Below are positions 38,681-50,499 of a stretch of 64,000 bases of DNA, piece by piece. Within the stretch, counting starts at the first letter, position 1, and every line of letters starts with the position of its first letter. Position numbers and translations under genes: made by a program. Source of the DNA: Branchinecta lynchi (taxonomy: Eukaryota > Arthropoda > Branchiopoda > Anostraca > Branchinectidae); assembly GCA_023053575.1 (NCBI GenBank), contig JAKZAP010000021.1, positions 9,052,212 through 9,116,211 of the forward strand, written 5' to 3'. Under the pieces are notes generated by a model. It made no database searches and had not been told where the DNA came from. It worked only from the letters and a program-made list of their open reading frames with translations.

Positions 38681-38994
38681 GACAATTTCAGCATTTAACC
38701 GACAGCGAAGAAACAAAACCAAAGGTTGCCGCAACACTTCACGTTGCCCGGGCAACGTAGGTCTAGTTGTAATCTAGTAAGAAAATCCCAATCTCTAGTA
38801 AAAAAAAATTGTCCAACCCAGAAGTTGTGTCATTTTTCACAAATTCTGAGGAAATGTACAAAGTTATTAGGATCCACTCCTGCTCCTCAATCTTTGCAGC
38901 TGGCCCCATACACATGCAGAGGCCAGAGCGACAGTTCTAAATTTCGTCTGTTAACCAAACCAACGGTCAGAGTTCTTTGACCATTGTGCTAAGT

Positions 38995-39110
38995 CTTTAG
39001 TCCCTGGTGAAAAACGAATGAACGAACTGTTTTCAGAAATATTGACTGTTTTTAGGAGAATTTGACCTGTTTAAAGAAATAATAGACTGTCTTTAGAAAA
39101 ATCTAGGCGC
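38995..39110. repeat. GACTGTTTTTAG-type repeat, copy 3
   Basis: GAACTGTTTTCAGAAA, GACTGTTTTTAGGAG and GACTGTCTTTAGAAAAATC, followed by GGCGCTTCGCGCC, as in the related copies. Confidence 0.5.
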
Positions 39111-39264
39111 TTCGCGCCGGTTCATATTTTTTTTTACCGATTGTCAGACAAACCACAAGTCAAATCGTTACACGGACCTGCCAACCGGAGTCAACTACGG
39201 AGCAAATTTACACGATAAATCCTTATTTTGCTCCAAGCTGCAATTTAAGGTAATTTAAGGTAAT

Positions 39265-40248
39265 CAGGGGTGGCCCGAAGCACTCGGGCCAGGGGGGGTG
39301 AGACCTCTCATTAAAACGACTCCTAGATAGCAATATACGACTCGCGCGTACCGACAAAAATGAATTGTTGCCACTTCGCGGCAACGGCGCACGTCCCCCA
39401 CCAACAAATAATAGGGCCGGTGTAGAACTAGCTGCAGTGCATCAGCTGAAATTATTCTTGTAATTAAAATTTGTTTATACATACATTCATAACCTCAGCT
39501 TTACATTTCAACTTTCGGTAGAGAGGAAAGCTTTCAACGCCTGTACACCCTGGGCCAATTAAAGCAAGCGCCGCAGGCAATTTTTTTTTAATTTGCCTGG
39601 CGAGGCAGTACGGATCATATAGGAGTAGAACAGGTAGCCGAATTGCTGCCAGCATCTGGAGCGTCACGTCCGGGGTGGGGGACGCCCCCCCCCCAATGTT
39701 GTTAACCTGTCGGTAAAAAATAGCCGAGTCGGCGCGAAGCGCCTCGATTTTTCTAAAATACATTCCATTTTTTTCTAGGAAACAGTCGTTTTCTTAAGAA
39801 CAGTCGGTTTTTCGTGCAAATAGTAATTTTTTCTTAAAAACAGTCGTTTTTTCTAAACATCAGTCAATTTTTCGTCAAATCAGTCGTTTTTTCTGAACAA
39901 CAGTCGGTATTCCTGCTAAGAACAGTCGGTAAAAATGACCAGCCAGTCGGTAAATGCGTTGCCACCACCCCCAAACATTTTGGCTAGTAACGCCTCTGGC
40001 CACCATGAATCATGTCTTCGACCTATCCGGGTTATGAAACCTGGATTAAACGACTCGGTTAAGGACGAGTTTACGACTGTATCTGGGCAGAGCCAAAATT
40101 AATTTTTTTTTCTAAACGACTCAGACTGTTTTTGATTAAAATTAATGTCCGGAACCTCGGCGAGATCGAAATAAACGACTGATATGACTTAGCAAAAGGC
40201 AGGGGGGGTGAGTCACCCCCCCCTAACCCCCCCTTCGGGCCACCCCTG
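39265..40248. mobile_element. hAT-type non-autonomous element with 8-bp TSD (host of a nested MITE)
   Basis: Termini CAGGGGTGGCCCGAAG and the inverse CTTCGGGCCACCCCTG, with perfect TSD AAGGTAAT (39257-39264, 40249-40256). It contains a second MITE at 39656-39998. No transposase ORF. Confidence 0.92.
39656..39998. mobile_element. Nested hAT-type MITE with GACTGTTTT core
   Basis: Termini CTGGAGCGTCACG and the inverse of CAGAGGCGTTACTAGCC, flanked by GCCAGCAT/GCCACCAT (7 of 8). The core holds CAGTCGTTTTTTCTAA-type repeats and GGCGCGAAGCGCC. It belongs to the same family as 41018-41332. Confidence 0.7.
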
Positions 40249-40566
40249 AAGGTAATGTTATGAGGGGGCGCGCCCTCGATTTGTGACGTTTCTGCTCTTT
40301 TATGACCAAATCCGTAGTCGGATATATTTTTGATGCTTTCTTTATGGATCAGAAGTGTGAGTCAAAATCAGTGCCTCAAAATTTATGTCTTTCGATGTAT
40401 TTCCTTATTGTTGAAATGTAGTATGGGTTCCCAAAGTCAATGCACGTGTCGCGGCGACAGCCACGAAATTTTGTTTCGAGTTAGTAAATTTTGTTAGAAT
40501 CTAGTAAGAAAAAATCTTGGAATCTAGTAAACTTATTTTTGCTAGGGTGGCAACACTGGTGACCAC

Positions 40567-41680
40567 CAGGGTTGCCACCGGTAGTACAATTGTACTCTTT
40601 TTAGTACATTTTTTTCTAAGTAGTGAGTTGGTAGTACATTTGAAAAAAGTAGTACTTTTGTAGTACATTTTAAGAAAGCTACTACTTAATTTTTTTTTTT
40701 TTACAAATTTCTGCCTAAGATGAGTTGCATTTGTTGCATTTCACTCATTTTATCTGAAACATTTGGTCATTGGATCTGATTAGTTTAATCTAATCTTTGT
40801 GAGCTAGTTAAGTCAATATTTGACAGTGCAAAATGGATACGTCAGCTGAATTTTATTGTAGCTATATTTCGATCCTTATCGGCATGGGTCCTGGTGTCAT
40901 AAGTTCTTGAAACTGTTAGAGCTTTTCTCCAAACCGCATCTTCGGGTCTTAGAACTGTCATGAAATACTACATCACGCATTTGTGCACATTATTAAATAC
41001 ATTTTTGGTCCCTTGCCCAGAAGTGTTACTAGCCAAATTGGGATTTTTTTTTTTTGGGGGGGGGGGACAAGGCGTTTACCGACTTACCTACTTTTACCGG
41101 CTGTTTTCAAGAAGAAGAAAAATATGGTTTTGAAAAAATTCAACCGATTTTTGGAAAAACAGACTGTTTTGACGAAAAATAGACTGATCTTCAGAATAAC
41201 CGACTGTTTTCATGAAAAAATCAACTGTTTTTGACGAAAAATCGCGGCGCTTCGCGCAGACTCGGCTACTTCATATCGACTGGCCGACAACACTGGGGGG
41301 GGGGGGGCGTCCCCCCAGTCGTGACGCCCCTGCCCTTGTCTCCTAATTGCAATAGGCCAATCTCCAAGAATAGACAAGAAGAGGAGAAAAGAGGATGATT
41401 TCGTTTTCTGTTTTATTAAATGATATAATATTTCTATAGATTTTACCTAACCGGAATTTGTTCAAGTAGGAAAAACCCTAGTTTTGGCGAAGGTTCAATT
41501 CAGGCCATATTTATAGGGTCGTGCGAAAGGCATTTACAGTAGCGGCAGGGGAAGACAACGCGCGTGTTGCGCGAAGCGCAACACGCTAAAAAAATTTTTT
41601 TAGGTAGTACATTTTCTCCCCTGGTAGTACCTTTTTGGTACTTGGATAGTGCATTTTATTTGAGTCAAGTGGCAACCCTG
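40567..41680. mobile_element. hAT-type element with 8-bp TSD, containing a nested MITE
   Basis: Termini CAGGGTTGCCACC and inverse GTGGCAACCCTG, with perfect TSD GTGACCAC (40559-40566, 41681-41688). The interior near both ends is rich in GTAGTACATTTT. Its left TSD lies directly after GGTGGCAACACTG, the likely end of an older related element (about 40440-40558), whose other end resembles 23975. Confidence 0.92.
41018..41332. mobile_element. Nested hAT-type MITE with GACTGTTTT core and G-tract
   Basis: Left end CAGAAGTGTTACTAGCC, right end inverse of CAGGGGCGTCACGACTGG, TSD CCCTTGCC/CCCTTGTC (7 of 8). It contains ACTGTTTTGACGAAAA repeats and CGGCGCTTCGCGC. Confidence 0.8.
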
Positions 41681-41841
41681 GTGACCACTGTACCTAAATG
41701 CTTGTTTATTTTGATGGTGTTGGTGTCTTGACTAATCTGGTAATTTTTTACTTGTCACCACATTAAGCTTACCGTTCTTACCTGAAGACTGTAATCTAAG
41801 CTTGTTGAAGATTAGTACATACTAGATGTTAACCTTAAGTG

Positions 41842-42324
41842 CAGTAGAGGTATGCTTATGATATGATATTTATTTGTCTTCAGAGCCCAAAGGCCATAAC
41901 AAACACACATAAATAACAACATGTAAATACAAAATAAACGGTCACACTACTACACTAAACCCCACTCAAACACTTTTCCCTGTGCCGACTGGCCACTCTG
42001 AGGAAACTCACCAGGTTTTTTATACTAAGAAAATCCCTACTCCACATAATATTTACCAACCACTTCCTCCCATGAATCCCTCCCTTAAAAATTTCCTCCC
42101 TCAGATCCTCAATTTCATCACAACCAGACATAAAATGACAATTACTTTAATGTGAACAGTGCAGTTTTGGGCTAAATGGTAAAATGAAGAGCCAAAATAC
42201 CTAAGCAGGTGTTTTTCCTTAATTACCTACTTTGGCTAACTGGTAGTTAGCTTTAGACACAGCAAGTGCATGGAAATGGCAAAGTCCACTGTCAACAAAC
42301 ATTCACATAAGCATACCTTTACTG
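41842..42324. mobile_element. Mariner-like unit back-to-back with the next one
   Basis: Ends CAGTAGAGGTATGCTTATG (41842) and inverse ...CATAAGCATACCTTTACTG (42324). It carries the LINE 3'-end repeat inside. The left flank is TG, not TA, so the boundary is less certain. From 42800 to 43260 I see no gene. Confidence 0.5.
41857..42135 (-). repeat. LINE 3'-end-like dispersed repeat, copy 1 (copy 2 at 53150-53300)
   Basis: ATGATATTTATTTG, CATAACAAACACACATAAAT, AACAACATGTAAATACAAAA and CCCCACTCAAAC are shared in the same orientation with 53150. The leading ATATGAT run would be the tail of a - strand non-LTR insertion. Confidence 0.6.
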
Positions 42325-42326
42325 TA

Positions 42327-42797
42327 CAGTAGAGGTATGCTTATGTGAACGTCTGCTAACAGTGAGCGATCGCCGAAGAAAAAACTAAAACCCAAACCAG
42401 GCATTTTTCCCTAAAAACACTAGTAATAATCACCCACGCTTTTGTCGCTTTTTGAATATTTTGATAATTTATCTATGAAAGTGACTCAGCTGACACCTGG
42501 TTTGCTTTTTATAATTTGAAAAGTTTCCTGCGAGGAATGCACCTTCAATGGAGAAGAAGGCGGTCCAAACCGTCAGGTGCATTCAAAAGGGGAAGGACCT
42601 TTTTAATAAGTTAAAAATCAAAGAAAGTTAATTGAATTTCTGCTTCAAGTTTGTGCCAGGATAACCCTGAAATAGTTGGCTGTTTGCTGATATCAAGTTT
42701 GTTATTTTTCTTTTCCATTTTACTTTTTTATATGCAAGTAAGAAGGCCAAGGTAGTGGAACAGTTAAAAAAGTGTTCACATAAGCATACCTCTACTG
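42327..42797. mobile_element. Mariner-like MITE with TA target site
   Basis: It starts CAGTAGAGGTATGCTTATG and ends with the inverse CATAAGCATACCTCTACTG. TA lies directly outside both ends (42325-42326 and 42798-42799). The TIR is about 24 bp. A second unit with the same ends (41842-42324) abuts it through the shared TA, but its left end is not preceded by TA. The interior contains no transposase. Confidence 0.75.
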
Positions 42798-43268
42798 TAC
42801 AGTAAGAGACTATACGGTTGGACAGTTGACCGAAAGCTTATATTTGGTGGTAAAAGGCAAAAGTTGAGGGAGCGAAAGTGCTTGATGCACTGCCCAAGAA
42901 GGGCAAAAGGCAGTAAAAAAAAGAAAATGAAATATAAAATAATTACCTTAAATTGCACTTGCAAGCAATAAGGATGTTGAATCCTGATGAGTCGATGACA
43001 AAGAAACAATCAAAAGATTTTCAAGGTTATTCACTAATTAAGAATCACATTGATGGAGTTGTGGGTGTCAGTGGGTGTGGACAGGTTAGTTTCCAATTGC
43101 AGATAGAGAGATTTTCAGGTGTCAGTATTGGGTCGTAAATTAACAAACTTATCTGATAGCAGTTCTGCTCGTGCTATAGTAGGTAGGACTACTATGCTAC
43201 AGCAGAAATCTCAGATATCAGAAGTATGTTGGAACAGGATTACAGGCTGTAGGACTTATACTGTGCTA

Positions 43269-43955
43269 CAGTCTAGTACACTAGCCCCTTTTCAGGCACT
43301 GCTCAAATGTCTAGCACCATGCCTGGGTGCTAGACGTTCAAGCACTGTACCTTGGATTTCATGCATGGTGCATGGATTTCAGTATACAGCGCAATCATGA
43401 AAAACACAGTTTCTGTTGTCCAACTGAGAACCGGCTCTGAAAGGGCTGAAATTACTACCATGAATTAGATAAATCAAAGACAATCCTTATCAAATTTTCC
43501 ATAACAAAAACAACATTGCTCGGCTGATGACAGACGTGAAAACCTTATTTCCTTTTCTACAGAGTCAAGGGTTTTGCATGCAAAGTGTCCTGTGCCTCAG
43601 CTTTTTCTACCTAGCAGCCAACCAGAATATTGGCTCTTGGGGCACTCTACATGGAGAATAGATAGGGTGCTGTTAGGTTTTACATCTCCATCATCAGTCG
43701 AGCCCTTTTGTTTTTGTTGTAAAAAATTCGGTAAGGATTGTCTTTGATTTCTCTAATTCATGGTAATAATTTCCGCCCTGTCCGAGCTGGTGCTCAGTTG
43801 TGATGACAGAAACTGTGGTTTCCATGCATGCACTGTATACTGAAATCCATGCACCATGCATGAAACCCAAGGTACAGTGCTTGAACGTCTAGCACCCAGG
43901 CATGGTGCTAGACATTTGAGCACCATGCCTGAAAAGGGGCTAGTGTACTAGACTG
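43269..43955. mobile_element. Long foldback hAT-type MITE, family B, copy 3
   Basis: The 687-bp element has the same termini (CAGTCTAGTACACTAGCCCC) and arm structure as at 7155, with perfect TSD CTGTGCTA (43261-43268, 43956-43963). It lies about 36 kb from the other two copies. Confidence 0.93.
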
Positions 43956-44090
43956 CTGTGCTACAGTAGGAATTAGCTAGGAATGCCACCTAAGGTATAC
44001 ATTGTATCTATATACTCTACTTGCCAATCTTTCTGGGTGAATGACAAGAAGGGCTTTGTTTTGGTCCTGTATCAGCCTCTTATACTCTTA

Positions 44091-44424
44091 GGTAGCATTT
44101 CAGTGAAGATATTACAAGTTACGATGATAAGTGGAGGGGCGAGCGCCGCATTGTTGTTGTTATCAAGCATTCACACCCTCTGGAACAACAAAAAAATAAC
44201 AACGTGAACATATGCATCGCTCTTACGGGAGTCCCTGTAGGACAACTAGTTATTATCACTTATGATGCTTGCGACCATCATGAGTAAATTGTACAATCGT
44301 GACAGTTGTGGAACGAAAATAATAAGTGAAAGGAGCCAATTTACTTATTACGGGGGTTCTGGAACGGCAATAATAACAAGAATAGTAATGGTTGCAACTT
44401 ATAATAAGTCGCTGGAACGCTACC
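44091..44424. mobile_element. MITE with GGTAGC termini and 3-bp TSD, copy 1
   Basis: Starts GGTAGCATTTCAGTGAAG and ends GTCGCTGGAACGCTACC, with TTA on both sides (PIF/Harbinger-like TSD). The interior shares TTACGATGATAAG, GGCGAGCGCCG and TCGCTCTTACGGGAGT with copy 2 at 55592. Confidence 0.85.
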
Positions 44425-45492
44425 TTAATTAAGCGTTTTTCAAATTGCCTACTAATATACACAAAACCTATTTTCTATTATGCAGCTCGAATCAAATCAT
44501 CAGAGGCTTGTTCAGTTTATCCAGCCAGGCTCCAACTAGCCTAGTCAGGAAATGATAATGCTAAAATACCTTATGAAGCTCAATACACCAACTTGACCTT
44601 TATAGCCAAGCTCATTGGTTTGGACATGCTGACAGGGTCAAGGGTGTGCATGGTGCCCACATGTATGTATAGCCTAATCCTTGTGCCCTAGTGGAGCTTC
44701 TACAAGACTCTACTCTTAGTTTTATAAGAGGGATACGCTACCACCTGCTGGGGGTACAGCCCCCCCCCCCCCAACTTTTTGAGATTCTGTACTAGAACTA
44801 TCCTGCTATCTTTTTATATCATAGCTTTCTGATGTATTTACAGCGATTCAGTAGTTATAAAGAATCCCCATAGGCTATTGGTAAAAATATACTTGGTATA
44901 ATGATCGGGATCTGGTATAATTGACGGAAGTGTATATCGTTCCCGGACCTGGAACTAATACCTCAAATTTCAAAAGTACTCAACTGGTTGAGTATGCTGC
45001 CACACGAGGAATCGAGCCTCCAGTCGAGGAATCGAGCCTCCAGTCGCTATCAGTACTAGACTGGTCAAGTACTTGTGTCTTCGAAAGCTAAAAGTACTTA
45101 ACTGTATGGAACTTGCAGTCAGAAAGAAACAGGTCGAGTAATTATACCATAGGAGCTATCTGTCCTCAACCATACAAATGAAATCCGTAAAGTTGTAAGG
45201 TCCAGTAACCAGCCCCCCCCCCCCCCCCCCCCAGGGGCTTAGGGACTAATAGTACTCGACCATATACATGGTTAAGTTGGTCGAGTTTTCAAAGAAGTGG
45301 CAATTAGTATTTGATCTAAAAAGGAGGATAGATGGGTCGAGTATTTGACGGCCCAGGGGCTACTCGTACTCGACATAATATTGTTAATAAGAGGTCAAGT
45401 ATTCAAGGCGCTGATGGCTAAGAATACTGAACCTAATGAAGGAGGATTGGTAGGTCAAGTACTTGACGCCCTAGCCGCTGTTTGTACTCGAC

Positions 45493-46422
45493 CAGTGTCA
45501 TACACAAATCCTCAATTTTGGGGCATGGTGCCCCAACGTCTGGGCCTACCCGAATGTATGGGCATGGTGCCCAAACTGAGAATGGTTGCATACCTAAATA
45601 GGGTTGTCTTCCTGTCCCAGATCAAAAGACACCTGATTTTACTTTCTATCCGACCTCATTTTCGGATTTTCAAAATGTTAGAGCACTTCCAAGAAACATA
45701 GAGGTTTTTTGGAAGCCACTTCTCTTCTAGTGGGTTTACTCTGTCCTTTTTCAGAAAATTGGAGGATGGCAAGGATGAGGCAAGCTTTTCAGTATGTTCA
45801 CTGGAGCAAATATTTCCTTTAGATTGTTTGCCTTTTGTTGTATTTATTTTGAGTGATTTTTTTTTTACTATGTTAACGATCGTTATCGAAACTCACTAAA
45901 CTCAAAAGAAATCAATAAAAGGCAAACAATTTAAAGGAATTTGGAAGGAGGAAAGAAATTTAATTCCTCAAGGAAGAATATTTAAAAGCTTACCTCATCC
46001 ACTCTATCTAGCGGTGACTACCTGAGAGGGATAGAGTAACCTAGCGGCGACAACCTGGAAAAGGATTGAAAAACCTAGTGGCAACTACCTGGAAAGGAAT
46101 AGAGTAAACCCACTAGGAAAGAAGTGGCCTCCACAAAACTCTATGTATCTTGGAAGTGCTCTAACATTTTGAAAATTGGAAAATGAGGTTGGATAGAAAG
46201 TAAAAGCAGCTATCTTTTGAACTAGGACAGGAGGACAACCCTATTTAGGTATGTAGCCAGTCTCAGTTTAACCAAATTTCACAGGGGTACCATGCCCTTT
46301 CACAGGGGTACCATGCCCATGTTCCAGGGCATGGTGCCCCAACATATGGGCACCATGCCCATGTGTCCAGGCATGCCCAGACGTTGCTCCATGCCCAAAA
46401 ATTGAGGATTTGTGTATGACTG
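45493..46422. mobile_element. hAT-type MITE nested in the foldback element
   Basis: The 930-bp element has termini CAGTGTCATACACAAATCC and the inverse GGATTTGTGTATGACTG, with perfect 8-bp TSD TACTCGAC (45485-45492, 46423-46430). The TSD is itself the core repeat word of the host element. Arms of about 250 bp carry GGCATGGTGCCC words. Open frames here are accidental. Confidence 0.92.
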
Positions 46423-47109
46423 TACTCGACCTAATAACACTAATAGGAGGTCAAGTATTCACGGTGATGACTGCTTGAAAGACTAGACCTATTGAAGGAG
46501 GATTGATAGGTCGAGTACTTGATGCCATAGCAGCTATTCGTCGTCGGCCTAATGTTTCTAAGAGGAGTTGAAGTATTCATGGTGGCGACGGCTAAATACT
46601 TGACCTATTAAAGAAGGATTTGTTGGTCGAGTAATTGACTCCCTAGCCGTTATTCTTACTCAACCTGGCAGAGTATTTGAGGTGGAGCTAGGAGTTAGTA
46701 CTCGACCTAATAAATGGGGTATTGATAGGTAGAGTATTTGACGTCCCACCAGCTATATGTACTCGACCTAATCCACTCGAGCGAAACGAGAATCCACCGA
46801 GCACAAGAACATTACAACTTCTAACTGACTCGCCAAAACCCGTTTCCACTCGTAGGGTGAATGCACTTTACACGCCATGACTTATTAATAGCTACCACAT
46901 CCATCAATACTCTATTCTAATTATTAAACTAGGTCAAGTACGAATAACTGCTGAGACGTCAAATACTTGACCTATTAATGACCAATTTATTAAACCAAGT
47001 AGTAATAACTACTACCCCTCCAATACTCGACCTCCCATTATTATAAGATGTCGAGTATAAATAATTGGCATGGCATCAAATATTCGACCTACCAATCCTT
47101 CAGTGCCAG

Positions 47110-47345
47110 GTTGTGTACGAATAGTTTAGTTTATAAACGAATTAGTTTATAAATACTCTTGATGACTAACTCTTCGTCCGATGAAGAATCGCCGTGTGCC
47201 TAGCGAAGAGTCGGAAGCGTTACCACAGCTGTCTCCAAGGAATACCGTTGATTGATTGACATAGAATTTGAGTCATCGTTCGGGCGATGTTTCTCGTTGT
47301 TCCCGATGTTCACTGGCGTGTTTTGGACTTTCCTTGGAGCTGTCG
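47110..47345. repeat. Segment related to 58060-58290 inside the foldback element
   Basis: GATGACTAACTCTTCGTCC, CGCCGTGTGCC-AGCGAAGAG and TTCACTGGCGTGTTTTGGACTTTCC have counterparts in the same order at 58090-58275 (CAGTGACGTGTTTCGGACTTT). Possibly an old insertion. Confidence 0.45.
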
Positions 47346-48599
47346 CCACCCTGAATACTCGACCTCCTATTAGTAATATTAAGTCGAGTACGAACTGCTG
47401 TTAGCCTGTTAGGGTGTCAAGTAATCGACCTACCAATCCTCCTTCAACAGGTCGACTTTTGTTTAGCCGCACTACCCGAAATACTTGACCTCTTATTAGT
47501 AACATTAGGTCAAGTACGAACAGCAGCAAGGGCATCAAGCACTTGACCTACCAACCGTCTTTCAATAGGTCGAGTATTTTGTAGCAGTCATCCCCCTGAT
47601 TACTTGACCTCTTATTAGTAATATTAGGCCGAGTACGAACATCGGCTAGGGCTCAAGTACTCGACCTACCAATTCCCTTTAAACAAGTCGAGTATTTTTA
47701 GCCGTCACTACCCTGAATACTTGACCTCTTATTAGTAATATTTGGTCGAGTACGATTAGCTCCTGGGACATCAAATACTCGACCCATCTATCCTCCTTTT
47801 TAGGTCGAGTATAAATAGCTGCCATTGCCGTGCATACTCGACCGAGTTGACCAATTATATGGTTGACTACTATTAGTACCTGGGAGGTTGGTTATTCCGC
47901 AATTTTTCCACAACTTTGCGGATTTCATTTGTATGGTCGAGGAAAGATAGCTCCTATGGAAGTAATTACTCGACCTGTTCCGTCCTGAATCCAAATTCCA
48001 TGTAGTCAAGTACTTTTAGCTTCCGAAGACACGAGTATTCGACCAGTCTAGTACTGATAGCAAACAGAGGCTCGATTCCTCGACTGGTGGAGCACTAATA
48101 GCTCCCATAAACCTTGTTACTTGACTAGTCAAGTACTATTAGCTCCTGTGTGGGGTGGCAGCATACTTGACCGGTCGAGTACTTTTAGCATTTGAGGTAT
48201 CAGTTCCAGGTCCGGGAGCTATAGACACTGTTTTTTTTTTTCAATTTTCATTTTCAATTTATTTTCAAAATTCATTCTCGGGCAAGCCGAACATTGGATT
48301 TTCGTCATAAATATAATAGCATCAACACCTTTGTCATAATTTTGTCATAAATAATAAAATTATATACAGTTCGAATCACTAGGTGATCATTTACAATTAC
48401 TCTTATATCAAACCGAAAATCAAATAACTATAACATAAACAGGAGTTACGACGAATTATGCATTTCGACGAATGTCGTCACATTACACGTATGTCAGACC
48501 ATAATTGCCATAATCGATAGGACTTGCTAGTTATCACGAATGGGGTGAGCAAATTTACTGAAATTATTCGGTTATTTTTTGATGCCAGAACAATTCGGC

Positions 48600-48950
48600 A
48601 CGTTTATTGAGGTTCGGTAGTAGACAGAATCCCGAATAGGCTATCGAGTATCGGTCCAAAACTATTTGGTATCATATTGAGATTTGGTAATTTATTCGGT
48701 TCGGTAGTTGTAGGTACAGCTTCAACGAAATTATACCGAATTTGAATATTATTCGGTAGCTTTTCGATGCCAGAATTATTCTGTATAAATACGGATTCGG
48801 TAGTTATACAGAATCTCGAATAGGCTATAGGTCCCAAATTATTCGGTATTATAACTGGGATTTGGTAATTTGTTCTGTATATGTGCCAGGATTTGGTAGT
48901 TACCACGAACCCCTAATTTCGGTCCGGTTTCGGCGAATTTTTAAAGAATC
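48600..48950. repeat. ATTCGGTA-rich degenerate repeats
   Basis: Recurring TTCGGTAGTTATACAGAATC, CGAATAGGCTAT and GGTATTATA-TTGG-ATTTGGTAATTT. Similar words occur on the other side of the foldback element (44840-44930), so that element may have inserted into or carried them. No gene from 48231 to 49060. Confidence 0.45.
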
Positions 48951-49059
48951 CCGAATATTATCTTAGGTTTAAAAAAAAAAAATCATGCAGGACAAGGTTT
49001 GGACATAAATCGCATGTGTAAGCGTTGAGAAGAGGTCAAGTGAAGCACCTGCCATAGGC

Positions 49060-49560
49060 AAAAGGACTGATCTAAGATTTCATCGGTAGTCCTTACTTTT
49101 ATTTTGGATCCCAGATAGACGCTCTGATCATAAATATTTCTGCAAATTGCAGCGCCTTTTGTGGTATTCTTCGTTTTGTGGAATGGCGCATCGTTTAGCT
49201 GGGGTTTTAAACCAGTTTTAGGCTTGGAATCTGAGAGACATTCAAAGATAGAATCTGCTATTTGGCAGGAAAAAGCGAACTTAAAAAACCTCGCCTGCGG
49301 TGCTTATTTGCGGCTGCTGCCTGGACGTCGCTCCAACCGGTTTTGATATGTCTGGAAGTTCTTGGGATCTTGTGGTGTCTATTCCACGATAAAAGATATA
49401 ATTTATGTAGGAAGTGGTCAAATTTCGCAGAAAAAAAAATTAATACAAAAAAATTCGCCTGTGGCGCTCAATTTAATTTTGTCTTGGGCATAGTAATAAA
49501 AGCTGCTACTGGAATCGTGTCCGATATAATATACGGTCCAAGTGGGCTATGCAAAAACGA
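49060..49560. repeat. Dispersed repeat with weak similarity to 19880-20300
   Basis: Shared words include GCTCTGATCATA, GAATTCCACAAA/ATTTCTGCAAATTGC-GCGCC and TTTAGGCT-GGAATC. Three near-identical phrases (AACTTAAAAAACCTCGCCTG, ATACAAAAAAATTCGCCTGT and similar) suggest internal tandem units. Not coding as far as I can tell. Confidence 0.4.
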
Positions 49561-49589
49561 TGCCTAGTAGCTGTCCAATCATCTTTCAC

Positions 49590-50440
49590 CGCTGCCCTTT
49601 AGTGTTACTCTTTGTACCTACTCCTTTCTATTTAATAACTTAAAGCTCAAATTCTCAGTTTCTAGGATTCGGTAGAATTTTTTAAAGATTCTGTAAAATT
49701 TTTGTCTCTGCCCCTCCCCCCCCCAACGAAAATGCACTCAACGCCCTGACCACCTGAGTACCACTATTTGTAATGCAATGGACCGTTCACGCGTATGCTG
49801 TAAGACGAATAAAAGTACTTCGCGTTGTAAGCCTTATCCTATGCAGCCGTTCAACTTGAAAATCAAGTTGTACGTCCCGACGTTTGGATCACGTATGCAT
49901 GGGTCTTCAAAACGGAGCCTTAAACCTGACAATCCATCCCTAGAGAACATAACCTTTGATTTCATGTGGAATTTTAGATCAGCCTCGACCGGTTTTACAA
50001 AAATCCAGTACAATACTCGGTATAATATCTGCTGCTGTGTCTGTTGGACTAGTGTATATTCCTCGATTTAGTTTTGAGCCTACCAGGATTGTTCTTCTTA
50101 TTTCAGATAAGGTAAAAAGCTTGTAACTGTCAAAATACTATTAGCTGTATAAATTAGTATGACTGACTTTCATTCAAAGAACTCATTCAGTCTGCATTCA
50201 ATTACTTTTATATTACAAATATCTCTCCTTAAATGTTTCTCTCATTCTTCTTCAATAGTCACGTGATAGAAACGCATTGCTATGATTGGTCACGTATAAC
50301 TTTTAACACACAAAATAGAACCCGTTCCTATTAATTTTTACCACAGCAAGCCTCGGCGGGATCAAAATTTACCACAAATATTCGCGGATGGCACATATAA
50401 CTCAAAAATTCTGCACCTTAAACGTAAGCTTGAACGGTCT
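49590..50440. repeat. Second copies of the 15130 and 14068 repeats
   Basis: 49590-49760 matches 15130-15310 and 49790-50440 matches 14068-14695, both in the same orientation but in swapped order compared with the 14-15 kb region. Confidence 0.8.
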
Positions 50441-50499
50441 TAATGTAATGTTTATTTTTCACCCGTCGTACAGGAAAAAGAAAATGATGGGGTATAAAA

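Larger units (their letters stand above)
44928..48230. mobile_element. 3.3 kb foldback element built of TACTCGACC-type repeats
   Basis: The left end (AAGTGTATATCGTTCCCGG, then ACCTGGAACTAATACCTC) is matched by the inverse right end (CCGGGAGCTATAGACACTG). Between them the two halves are filled with dozens of degenerate units alternating TACTCGACCTAATA, GGTCAAGTATTC and AGGAGGATTGATAGGTCGAG. The left half runs mostly in one orientation and the right half in the other. It resembles Foldback-type transposons whose long TIRs consist of subrepeats. No clear TSD was found. It is interrupted by the hAT-type MITE at 45493. Confidence 0.7.

Noticed and set aside
45345..45701. 118-codon + strand open frame.
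   Set aside because: It spans the edge of the foldback repeat and the nested MITE, crossing a TSD; accidental.
44928..48230. Regularly spaced repeats could suggest a CRISPR array.
   Set aside because: Units are degenerate, variable in spacing and orientation, and in a eukaryotic genome; they form a foldback transposon-like structure.
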